NCBI GenBank assembly: GCA_007258455.2
Contig: VDFB02000001.1
Location: 11,636,754-11,700,753 of the forward strand
DNA: 64,000 nt
From: Sequoia sempervirens
Taxonomy: Eukaryota > Streptophyta > Pinopsida > Cupressales > Cupressaceae
Reading direction: 5' to 3'
The notes below the pieces were generated by a model, which saw only the letters and a program-made list of their open reading frames with translations, searched no databases and was not told the DNA's origin. Positions 35,449 to 45,769 of the stretch are shown here, piece by piece (positions within the stretch are counted from its first letter, which is position 1; each line of letters begins with the position of its first letter). The translations under genes were made by a program, and so were the position numbers.

Positions 35449-37116
35449 AGAATGCCAGTTAGTCTGTTGTTGTTGGAAGGACTTTTAAGGCAATTTTCCA
35501 TCACCTTTGAGATGATTTTGTACATCATGTTACTTAGTGATATTGGCTTGAAATTTGAAAACCTTGTGCTATCTTCCTTTTTGGGAATCAAAGAAATATT
35601 TTTATTATTCAATTCTTTGATAATTTTGCTTGATTTTTCGTGATTCTTCTACAACCTTATGTATATATGAATTGATGAAACTCCAACATGCTTGATAAAA
35701 TGAGGCCAAAAATCCATATGGGTTGGTGACCTTATCTAGATGCATTTGGAAGAGAGCTTCCCTAACTTCATTGAATAAGACTAGAGAAATCAATGTTTCA
35801 TTGTTTGTCTTGGTTATGATTGGTGGAATCATTTCCAAGAAACAATTGTGTAGTAACTCAGCCTCACCAACACCACAAAGGATATCATGGAAAAATTTAA
35901 CCCCTTCCTACTAGATTGCCTCATTTCCTATCAAAATCCTTCCATCGTTTGTGGTAATTTGGGAAATCATGTTGTGAATTTTGATTTTCATAGAGTTGTG
36001 GAAGAATTTTGTATTAAAATCTTCATCCTCCGACCATGTTTCCCATGATTTTGAGTACTGATAACATTCTTCGCTTGCCAAGATTTCATTATATTTGAAC
36101 ATTAATGTTTTTTCTTTGTTGTATTCCTTTTAAGACATGTCCCAAATGCAATTACTTTTTCATTCAAGACTTCTTGGTCTTGTTCAATTATTTATTTCTC
36201 CTAGAAAATATTTTTGAAGGTCATTATGTTCCATACTCTCAGTTTTTCCTTCACATACTGGAGTTCTTATTGAAGATAAACATCTTAGTTCCATTTAGGT
36301 TTTGTTGTTCTGCCTACTAAGTTTGCAATGGACCCATAAGATCCTGACTTCTAAGCCACATATTTTTGAATCGAAATTGACTTTTCAATGGTGGGTGATC
36401 TTATTGTATGCATAAATCAATAAGAAAATGGTCAAACATTGAGATAGGTCTAATATTAGAAGTGGGGAGGATTAGATAGCAAAGCCAACTTGCAAACAAT
36501 AAGAAGCGGTCCAATCTTTCTGCTATATACTTGTGAAACCTAAGTGTCAATAATTATAGGTAAATGAACCATTGGTTTGCACAATATCAATGAGATTGTT
36601 TTGATTTATATAATCAAAAAAGTCTTTCTAATATCATGACATCTCCCAATTCCACCCATCTTCTCTGATGCATCTATTATGGCATTGGAGTCACCACCAA
36701 CCAGATAATCTTCTTGATCTATCTTGCTAAATTTTGTTGATAATTCATTCCATAGAGATTTTTTATCCACACGCTTGGAGGGACCATACACATTGAAAAT
36801 ACAAAAATTCAAATTGGAATATAAACTAATATCTTTGCAAATTTCCAATTGGATTTTGAGTCAATTAGATTTGTAGATACTTTGTCTAGTTTCCACATCA
36901 AGTTGAAGCCCCCAGATGCAACCACAACTTCTGTGAATATGCCAACCTACCCTTTACAATGTTTCATGAATATATCTACTTCTAATTTGTTTAATTTTTT
37001 CTCTTGCAACATCATTATTTTGATCAATTGGTTATTTAGACAGAGCTTGATTATGCATCTATTGTTAGGGGTGTTTAAGCCCCTGACATTCCATATAAGA
37101 ATCTTTGTTGTTCTCC
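35193..37116 (-). pseudogene. LINE ORF2, endonuclease and RT N-terminal half
   Basis: The minus-strand reading begins ILIWNVRGLN (W codon at 37091-37093), the start of APE-type endonucleases. MMLQEKKL and VVVASGGFNLMW follow, then FCIFNVYGPS and GGDSNAI (36678-36698; normally GGDFNAI). The RT begins with VREALFQMHLDKVTNPYGF (35605-35838) and LIPKKEDS...FKPISLSNMMYKIISKVMEN (35480-35612). Frames change several times. The endonuclease would nick target DNA. Bases 35193-35448 of the ORF belong to the insertion. Confidence 0.88.
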
Positions 37117-38860
37117 AAAGGAAGGTACTACTCCAAGGGAGGGGACTCCTCCCTTGGATCTTAGTAGATAGGACTTGATTGAAGCCTGTTCAATGCAAAA
37201 AACTTCTTCCAACTTTTTTTATTTGATTTTTCGGTCGTGCTTGGAAGCAAAGAGATGGAGATCACAGTTTTAAGTAGTTTGGATGTTGATTGGTGGATAT
37301 GTCATGGATCAACTGATGAGGTATAAATAACCTCATGATTATAATAAGCCAAATACCCTTCCTTATTTCTACCAATCACTTTAACCTTGCCAATTGTTTA
37401 TTTTTAGGATTAATAATTGCTTATTTTTTGTAAAAAGATGTATAATCTTTATTTCCTAAATCGATTGGAATTAGTTGACTAACACCGATATAATGGTGTA
37501 GCTTTCAGTCATTGTATAAGACATTATGCATGACCGAGTGGACTTTAAAGTAGACTTCAAACAGTTGAAAATAGAGCGCAGGAAGTCTGGGCGCCAAAAA
37601 TTCTGGAGTGCATAGTGGAACAAGTCCTTTTAATGCTTTCTATTTAATTTTTGTTTAAAAAATTTATGGCTCCTCTCCGACCCTTTAATATGTTTTATGT
37701 TATGGACCTCAGTCATTTGGTTAGTTAAAATTTTGTTAAAAGACTTTTTCAATGGTGATCTTGCACCATTTGAAATTTAGGATTTTGTTGCTACAGTTTA
37801 GTATATATATGTAATCACCAGAAACAATGAAAGGGTGATACCGTTATGTTGTTATGATGTACTTTGAATCATGTCTCTTTGTTACACTTTTTCTGGTATA
37901 AATAAAAAAACTTTTCCATTCTTATTCTGAGTTACTAGTTATGTGTAATGGAATTATCATGGATGGATTCATTTTGAAGATACAAAAGTACATTTGATAT
38001 GAGTTAACTATAGAAACACCCAAGAAGCTGGCCACTCAAGGGAAATCTCGTAGAGTAGACAAGTATTTTCATTTTCAATTCTCTTATTTTTATCCTATAC
38101 ATGATAAATGTGGATGGATGTTATTTGTGTGTGTCGAGCTCTGTTAATTATTCCTATAGGTTATAGTTCAAGTTTGCAATCTTTTAGTTTTGTTTATTTG
38201 AAATTTCGAAGCACCCACTCTGGTTGTCAGTTATAGGTTGTTAAGTTCACTTTATGTTAACAATTAAGTGTTAGCCGTTAGTTGTTTTCATTTAAATTTT
38301 ACAGTTTTATTGCAAGTATTTCTTTTTAGGTAATTTATATGCTTTCTAGTTTAATCATCTTATGCTTTCTAGCTTAACAATTTCATGCTTTCTAGCTTAA
38401 ACAACTTTATGCCTTCAAGTTTAATTGCTTTCTAGTATAAATTTTGTTTACAATTGCTTCAAGAATTCATAAAACCTCGGAGAGTTAGCCAAGATGTCCC
38501 CTATTGCATATAACCTTCGAACACTACCCGATTGACAGAATTGATGCATTTTCAACTAAAGTGATAGGACCTCATGATAGCCTATCACCAACCATGTCCA
38601 ATTCATCCATTGTTTCTTCATCCTTGGAATCTAAGGTCACTCACATGTTGTTTTCTTGTTTCCCCTTTCTCCATGTATGAGACAATCACTTTTGTTGGGG
38701 ATTGAATCCTTGTCTGCTTTTCCTTTGAATTCATTTAATTCTAGTCACTTAGATTTGTTGAATGTGGAGTATCAAGCACATGTATAAGGTTTGCATCTTT
38801 TGATTTAGGAGTATCCTTTTCAATTTATTGATTGGAAGTATCAATTGGTACCCACAAGTT
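37117..38860. other. LINE inter-ORF region or further insertion, unassigned
   Basis: No coding sequence is recognised over about 1.7 kb, longer than a usual LINE inter-ORF gap, so another insertion (perhaps a solo LTR) is possible. A 23-bp tandem repeat with TATGCTTTCTAGCTTAA has about five diverged copies at 38339-38440. I find no matching LTR ends. Confidence 0.4.
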
Positions 38861-38869
38861 CTTTACCGG

Positions 38870-39610
38870 TGGAGGTGGTCGTTAGCATGATGCTTCAAAA
38901 TGATTCCTTCTTTTACATCGAAAGCAATAGAATTTAGGGTTTTCCACAAATAATTGTTGAAGCCATACCCCAATCATGGTTCATGATTTGATGGTATCCA
39001 AAATTTCATAGATCAATATTATTTTGATTCTAGTGTAAACTAGGGTTTCCTCATTTTGTAGGTCCACCTCCAAATCCTTCCAATACTATCTATGATTTTT
39101 TATAAGCACTCATTTGACCACTATTCAAAGGGAAAATTATACAAATGGATCCAAGTTGGTCCTTGTAGCGGAGATGTTTTTAGAGAGTTAAAGTTTGGTG
39201 TCCACTTCTACAAGAACAAGTAGTAGTTGCCAAACTTCTAAGGTTCCCCCTTTAGAATAATCTCTTTGTTAGCCTAAAATTCAAACACAACCACAAGAAA
39301 ATCCTTAGGGAGGAAATTTAGTATAGGATAAACTTTCCAATGTGTCGCCACCCAATCGCTAATCACATTTCTTGCCAATTTTTCCCCAATAAATTTGTCA
39401 ATTATTGTCGTTTCAAATAATTCCCTTGCATCACCATCTACAATGGTTGCAAGCTCTACTATGATTTCATAGGGCAATTGAAAGTTATTGCCAAATGCCT
39501 GATTTTCAACCTATGAATTCCCTTCAATGTCCACACTGCCCTATTCTTCTTTTTCCCTACCTAGCACTTTAGTTGCTTTGCTATACTCTTTAATCACCTC
39601 TATTTTCATC
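38870..39610 (-). pseudogene. LINE ORF1 (DUF4283-like plus CCHC knuckle)
   Basis: The minus-strand ORF 39274-39477 contains TTIIDKFIGEKLARNVISDW, THWKV and LPKDFLVVVFEF, the pattern of DUF4283 in plant LINE ORF1 and related proteins. Further left, in other frames, come a SPLQGPTWIHLYNFPFE-like segment near 39140 and a perfect zinc knuckle at 38885-38926, CFRCKRRNHFEASC (Cys-X2-Cys-X4-His-X4-Cys). Stops and frameshifts separate the parts. ORF1 proteins bind the element RNA. Confidence 0.75.
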
Positions 39611-39750
39611 TTGATCAGGGACTCAAATATTATTTTTTTAGAGATTATATATTATATATACACATATATATAATTGTTTCTTGATCAGGTACTCAAATAT
39701 TATTTTTTTAGAGATTATATATTATATATATATACATATATATAATTGAA
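39609..39750. repeat. 72-bp direct duplication, AT-rich
   Basis: CTTGATCAGG-ACTCAAATATTATTTTTTTAG followed by an ATATAT-rich stretch occurs twice in tandem (39613-39681 and 39682-39750, nearly identical). It sits at the presumed 5' end of the LINE and 330-470 bases before the mTERF start codon. Confidence 0.9.
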
Positions 39751-40009
39751 AATGAAAACAAGTACATCCACATAAGAAAGCTAAATACTAATTTCCTTCA
39801 ATTAAAAAAACAAAACAATTTAATAACCTTGATCTATTAATAAAATTGAATTGCTCTTAAAAGAACGAGGAAATCAAATCTTACTTAATACATAAATCCC
39901 AACCCAAAGAAAAAGAAATTCAAAATTATAGCCTAAACAAAATTAGCTATTACTTATAGACCAAATAGTCAATAACCTCTAACCAGAATAAAAAATAAAT
40001 AAAATTTGT

Positions 40010-40087
40010 ATGCGGTTTCCACCCTCTGTATTCAAAGAAAACTGAATGATCCAGGAAACCCTAACCTATCTTGTAATTCTACCATGA
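40010..40087 (+). promoter_or_regulatory. telo-box and two uORFs before the mTERF start
   Basis: Upstream of ATG 40084 are two short ORFs in other frames. One is 40010-40045 (11 codons). The other is 40046-40087 (13 codons), whose TGA overlaps the main start as ATGA. AAACCCTAA at 40056-40064 matches the plant telo-box found in leaders and promoters of translation-related genes. If transcription starts upstream of 40010, the uORFs would be expected to lower translation. That start site is not known. Confidence 0.45.
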
Positions 40088-41220
40088 ACTCCAAGTTCCG
40101 CATACTGTTTGCAATGAACCCATTCCATTTTCGCAATGTGTTCTCAACCCTTTCCATTACCAATGCTCATTCGCAGAGCCTCTTTTCACACTTTGCCTCC
40201 TCCAAATTCAACATGTCTGCAGCCGACATCGCTTGGATCTTTAAAGTGGCCCCCAATTTACAGAAGCTTCAAACCCTAGACAACGTGGAGCAGTTTATTC
40301 ATATGTTGAACAAATACGGCTGCACTGAACTCCAAATTGCCAAAATAATGAGGATTCGCCCAGATTTTATCAGCTTCAGTCCAGAAAGAAAATTGGAGCC
40401 CAAGATCAAACTACTGGAAAGTTTCGGTTTCAAGGGTCAAACTCTGACGAAGCTTTTGACTTCGTGTCCCGGCATATTGGTTTTTGCCCTCGAGAACACA
40501 CTTCTTCCCAGGATGGAGTTTCTGAAGAATGCATTTCAGTCCGAAGATCTGCTCGTTAAAGCCGCATTAAAAGCACCACGCATTCTCTGTAATAGCCTGG
40601 ATGATATCCTGAAGCCCTCGGTTGCTCTCTGGGAGGGATGGGGTTTTCGTGGGACGGGCCTCTCCAGATTCTTAATGTTAAATCCACGCGTTTTGTTTGT
40701 CACTTCTCTTACGCCTGCGCACGTTGATCTCATTCACAAGATTGGCGCTGACAAAGAAAGTAAAATGTTCAAATATATTGTAAGTGAAGTGGTTGCTAGC
40801 CGCATGGAAACGTTAGAGGCCAAGATAGAGAAATTCAAACTCTGTGGGCTCTCGGCTGAGGAAACCTGGCAAGTATTTCGGGCTTGCCCTACAGTTTTTG
40901 GTTGCTCCAAGGAAAGTATTAGTGAAAAGATGAACTTTATAGTTAATACTATGGAGTTCCCTGCAAATTATGTAGTGAAGCATCCGCGCGTGTTACGAAT
41001 CAGTTTGGAAAAGACTTTGAGGCCCAGGTTTCTAGTTTGGCAGAAAATCAAATACATGAATGTTCTCGGCCTTTCCCTTTCGACTGTATTGCAAATGACA
41101 GAGGCAAGATTTGTTAGCAGGATTATAAAAGGGCATCCTGAATCTGAAACACTGTTTTCAATTTATGAAAATGCCATCTCTAATTTCCCCAACTGCACAA
41201 AGAGCTCAACCAAAAGTTAA
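40084..41220 (+). CDS. mTERF-family protein, organelle-targeted
   Basis: A single intact exon of 378 codons. I chose ATG 40084: the upstream open frame back to 40006 starts only with TTG, and the context ACCATGA is good. Residues 1-45 are rich in Phe, Ser, Asn and Arg with almost no acidic residues, as in a mitochondrial or plastid transit peptide. The rest is a run of mTERF helical repeats, each with a conserved Pro and hydrophobic pair. The Pro positions are about 93 (RPDFI), 129 (CPGIL), 165 (APRIL), 201 (NPRVL), 269 (CPTVF) and 301 (HPRVL), mostly 32-36 residues apart. Family members bind organelle nucleic acid and act in transcription termination, splicing or ribosome assembly. Which function applies here cannot be told. 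It is the only apparently functional host gene in the window, and lies head to head with the LINE. Confidence 0.93.
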   Translation: MNSKFRILFAMNPFHFRNVFSTLSITNAHSQSLFSHFASSKFNMSAADIAWIFKVAPNLQKLQTLDNVEQFIHMLNKYGCTELQIAKIMRIRPDFISFSPERKLEPKIKLLESFGFKGQTLTKLLTSCPGILVFALENTLLPRMEFLKNAFQSEDLLVKAALKAPRILCNSLDDILKPSVALWEGWGFRGTGLSRFLMLNPRVLFVTSLTPAHVDLIHKIGADKESKMFKYIVSEVVASRMETLEAKIEKFKLCGLSAEETWQVFRACPTVFGCSKESISEKMNFIVNTMEFPANYVVKHPRVLRISLEKTLRPRFLVWQKIKYMNVLGLSLSTVLQMTEARFVSRIIKGHPESETLFSIYENAISNFPNCTKSSTKS

Positions 41221-42990
41221 TTTTGTATTGAGAAAGTAAGAGTGGGAACCCAAAAACAACAACAAATCCAATCTTTAGCAAAAGTGGGGCAGCTCTTCTC
41301 ATCCAGGCGTTGACTGTGAGTATTTTACATTCCTGGAGGCAACATATTCAACAACAGGAGCAATGTCGTTACTCCTACTGCCATGTATTTTGTCTGTAGT
41401 TGTTCCTCAAGCAAGGTATGCACGGCAATTGCCAAAATCTTTAAGTGAGCTTCTAATTGCTTTCGTAAGAGTCATTCAGTTTGATGTAATTGATGAATTT
41501 TGAATTGCTAAAAGTTTTTCTCCATCTGAAAGTTATAAAAAATTTCATCAATATGTTTGTAGTGGGAACTATGCCAGAGCAAGGAGTGAACAGTTACACA
41601 TAATGTTCAGCAAACAAGTTTTTAGCCCCCAAACTTTTACAAAAGTTGTAATTTTGTGTTTGACGTCGTACCATGTAGAACACACAAGTCAGTTCGGATG
41701 TCATTTTAAGTTTTTCAAAGAATATATAAAAATAGGTAAATCAGAACAGTAGGTTCTTGCATTTACAGTGAAAGTTCATCAGCAATTGGACAACATCACA
41801 AAACATTATTAGTTGGAAGTCATAATTAATAAACGGGTTTTAACATAGTTTTGGGACTCACACCAAGCATGCCCATTTCAGGCTTGGTCTCAGCAAATAA
41901 AAAACTTTATATGAAAATAAATTGGATATTCCAATTCAGAATAACAGCAATAACAGATGAATCGAAACTGGAAATATTCTCAAAATGCTGGAACAAACTG
42001 CAAACTCCTATATATTAATGGACTGATCACCATGTTACACCTAGCAGATAGCTTATTTGAGAAATTGCTCATGATTCAATGAACATGAGATCTTTGATAG
42101 ATTAAGCACATTACCAAATGCATATTGAAGCTTCTGCTAAACAAATGATACTGAAACTGAAAATTAGTGTTACTAATTTTAATTATCACTTTTTTCAGTG
42201 GAATCTGGGCAGGCATTGTTGTGCTTTTAACCAAGTTTCCCTGTCTGGGGAATATCCCCTTCTCATCCCCTATCCGTCAAAATTTTAGTGAACGTCCTCA
42301 GGATGTATTGCCATACTGCGGGACATTTCTTGGATATGCCCCTTCTGCAGAGATGTATTGGGAATCTCGTGGCATCCCCAACATCCTTGTGATATCTGGC
42401 GACATCAGGATGCCCCTTGTCCGTCACTATACAAGAACCAAAAAAAAGCTTAAAAGAAAAATAAGAAACCATACTGTTGGCTCAGCCTGGAACTTTGTGG
42501 GTTTACACAGTTTCACAGACTCTCAAAGTTTCAGTATTAAGTATTCTACAATTTTCACAGTTATTTCCTCTATTTCTATACAGATCATGCAATCTGGATC
42601 TTGGCAACTCTCCTATGGCCTTTATACAAGTTTGTAATGCATTATTGCACGCATCTAACAGTGAGCCATTTTCATTTTCTGTTATCAAATAGGTCTTTAC
42701 ATTTTGGCAAACATGGTCTAATTACAGGCTACTTTTCGTTTTGTGTTACCAAACAGTTTTAGACATTGAATCATGTTCCTGATGATAGTTAGGATTCAAG
42801 CTCCGTTATGAAACAACCAATCAATTATGTTTTCATGATTATAGTTTAAACCTCTTGTACGCAAGAATTGAACAATGAAATTATGATTGTTTAATTTAGA
42901 TGGATGGGTGACATTACACATATATCGCTACATTGAATTAAGATGACTAACCGTTACAAGTAAATTGAATTTGAAGTTATATCAATGAAC
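41221..42990. other. mTERF 3' flank, noncoding
   Basis: No gene is recognised. A 156-codon ORF at 42167-42637 has no domain and overlaps an equally open minus-strand ORF, so I do not call it. The stretch 42250-42430, with repeated CCCC-containing words, is GC-richer and looks like dispersed repeat DNA. A clear poly-A signal for the mTERF transcript was not identified. Confidence 0.5.
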
Positions 42991-42998
42991 TTATTCAG

Positions 42999-43420
42999 TG
43001 TAATTGAAATTGAATTTATATTACTATATATATTGATCAATGCAAGCAAACTCCTGATGGTCCTGGGGAATGCTTAAGGAATGAGGCAGTTATATGAAAA
43101 TAAATAAATCAGAAAGAAAAATAATGTGTGAGAGAGAATTTAGGGTCACGATGCATATACACAATGGACACTCTCAAAGCACATATAATTAAATTACTAA
43201 AATGATCAACCATTGTGGGAAAATTGAATATGTATAATAGTGACAAACTATCAAGTATAAATTGGAATTGAATTTTATGTATTGATCAATGCAAGTGAAC
43301 TCCTTGTGGCACATGGGAGTGCCTAAGAAGTGGGACAATTAAATGAAAATAAAGAAATAAGAAGAAAGAAAGCAATGTGTGAGAGAATAGAGGATCATAC
43401 ACACGGTGGGTGCTTTCAAC
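42999..43420 (+). repeat. two-copy diverged tandem repeat, about 250 bp
   Basis: A block with TTGATCAATGCAAG, AAACTCC or GAACTCC, a TGTGTGAGAGA stretch and ATACACA occurs at about 42999-43190 and again at about 43245-43420, in the same direction, with clear divergence. Confidence 0.8.
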
Positions 43421-45240
43421 CTAGTTGTAATGCAATCCTTCACAACGGATATTTGAGGGACCTTCATTGAGAGAGATGGCTAATTCCACAATCTCTTGGT
43501 TGTAAATACACAATTTATGATGTTAAGAATTGTGCTACCATTCTTCTATAGAATGTTTCATATTGGTGTATGTATTTTGGTTTACTTTAGCAATGTCAAT
43601 GACTTCCCTCCCCTGCCTTATTAAGTATGACCACCATTTTTTTTTAAGAATGATATGCATCTGATATATTATGATCCTTGTTAGTTGATATTTTGTTGAT
43701 TTGGTTAAAATGAATATAGAATAGCAATGCATCTCTCTAAATCAAAATGTGATCGGCACTTGAGTAGTCCGCATGAAAATAAATTCCTATAATTTTCTAC
43801 ATTGATTAGTGGTTACTAAATTTGATATGAAAAATGATGACAATTGATATTGTCTTTGGAATCTTGGATAATGAGTAGGCAGAAGACAAGAAGGAGTAAA
43901 TTACTGCACAATATTATAAGTTATTCAATTGAGTTGACCATATTAAACATTGAAAATAAAATATTACCACAAACAATAATGGCCAAATCAAAAATAAAAA
44001 GATGGCCAAGGTTTTTTTAATATTTTATGCCATTCCTTTATTTTTTAAAGAAATTATGTCAAAAAAAAATTAGCCATGTTTTTTTTGTTATACCATTACT
44101 TTTTTATTTGTAAAAAGAGAGAAAATAATGTTAATGTCCACAAATGACCATAACAGGTAAATGAGATTGTAACAATGCATGGTGCTCAATAAGCGTTGAA
44201 TGAACAAGAAAAAGAAGAAAATTGGCCCCCAATAACATAAGAGAGTATACCAAAATACAAAAGTACTTGTTAAGTATGCACATGTGATGTCTCCAATCCA
44301 ACGACTGTAGGAAATGGATGATTTAGCAGACGTGTGCAAGCAGAAATAGAATCAAATTGCCAAATATAGATGCCAACTCCCAGCTGATACAATATCCCAA
44401 ACCCGTGTAAATCAAATATGCAGCTTCAACAACCATTTCAACCCCTCACCGCTTTGAAGAACCCTCCCATGCATTATTAATTGACTACACAGCAAATCTG
44501 ACTCTTGTATGTATCAAAATAACCCAGGTGACAACAGAACCATTAATGTTATTCATGAACAGCAGCTTTTAACAACAATTTTTACGCTCAGATCTAGGAG
44601 TTAGAAAGTTGGCTACACTTATATCTTGTATGGATCACCATCAAACAATACTATATATGTAAATCAAACTCTTTCAATGCTGATTATTATAGTAATATCA
44701 GAATATACCAGGGGACTTCCCTCTTAGCAGAAAATTCAGACTTTATTCGTCAATATTAGAAGCTTCAGATATTCTATCAATATTATACCGCACTTGTAAT
44801 GTGGTTTACAGTTGTACAGGTATCAAAATATCCTCAAGAAAGAATATATCAAAACCAAATATTATTAATAGTAAATGACTGATCATATTCACAAAAAAGA
44901 AAATAGAGGATATAAATATCATAATCATTGAAGAACATTGAGAGTCAATCTAGAAGATGGAGCAACTTAGGGTAAAAAATGGAGCATGATTGTTCATCTT
45001 CTCCCTCAATCTCATAGCTCCTCCTTCCTCTCCTCTCCTTTTTTTGAAGATTGTATCAACAACTTCATTTATGCACACAAAATTAATCTTGCTATTATCT
45101 TCATGCATGGTTAGACCATCATTATTCATGACCAATAAATATCCAATTGCATTCTTTGGGCTTATGTTCACGATAATTTTTTAAAGAGAAAATCAAGATA
45201 GTCAAGTTTGGAGTTGGCTAACTCCTAGACAAAAAGCACC
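43421..45240. other. noncoding, nothing recognised
   Basis: AT-rich sequence with homopolymer runs. No coding domain, RNA gene, LTR end or tandem repeat was seen on either strand. Confidence 0.5.
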
Positions 45241-45299
45241 TATGTACATACAAAAACGCATGAAAAAAATGCATAACAACATACATGGAAACATACATA

Positions 45300-45735
45300 A
45301 CATGATGCGACGTCATAGTGCAGGGCCCGCCAAACAGGCGATTACGGAGAAAAGCAGCAGCGGGAGCAAACGGTCGGCGATGGTTAGGTGCCAGTTAATG
45401 GCGCCATCAGCTGGGTTTTCCCACCCATGGCCAGGGGAAAAAGGTGGGCAGGTTTTCTTTCTCGGAAAGTCTCTTCTCTGTGGTGTGGGAAAAGTGGAAG
45501 GGAAAGTGACGTGGGCGGAAATGAAGCCTTTTCTGTTTCGAGGAATAAAGGAGAAAATATTATTTGTTTCCAGTCTACACGTTGAAAGGGAAAGTTGAAG
45601 GTCTGAGTGCACATGGACAATGATGAATTGGAGGAGAATACCAACCAAATCGAGGTTGTAAGCTGAAGTGTGGAGTGCATGCCGAGGAGTTGGAGGAGAA
45701 TCCTGACGAAATTTGAAGTGAGGGATAATTGGGTT
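45300..45735. other. GC- and CpG-rich island at the satellite border
   Basis: This stretch stands out from AT-rich flanks: GGGCCCGCC, GGCGATTACGG, GGCGCC, GTGACGTGGGCGG (near 45507) and several other CpGs are kept. Both strands have open frames (plus 45242-45598, minus 45313-45915), which is common in GC-rich DNA. Neither product has a known domain. Candidates are a promoter or first exon, or the outer end of the large transposon proposed here. The satellite array starts about 35 bases to its right. Confidence 0.45.
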
Positions 45736-45769
45736 ATAGATAGAGGGTTTTACAAAAAATTTTAATTTG

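Larger units (their letters stand above)
31000..39600 (-). mobile_element. LINE (non-LTR retrotransposon), near full length
   Basis: On the minus strand, from right to left, are ORF1 with a DUF4283-like domain and CCHC knuckle (about 39610-38870), then ORF2 with an APE-type endonuclease (37116-36600), reverse transcriptase (about 35840-33240, interrupted by an insertion), a C-terminal segment and an RNase H (about 32000-31500). This is the order of plant L1-like elements with RNase H. Both ORFs carry many stops and frameshifts. The 3' end and poly-A tail are not clearly seen below 31000, and the 5' end lies near 39600. Confidence 0.88.

Noticed and set aside
40006..40083. Longer mTERF reading from 40006 (26 extra codons)
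   Set aside because: The first codon is TTG, not ATG; the first in-frame ATG with good context is 40084, and the product from there has a normal transit peptide.
42167..42637. 156-codon ORF after the mTERF gene
   Set aside because: No domain, poor start context, and equally long open frames on the opposite strand; it looks like repeat DNA.
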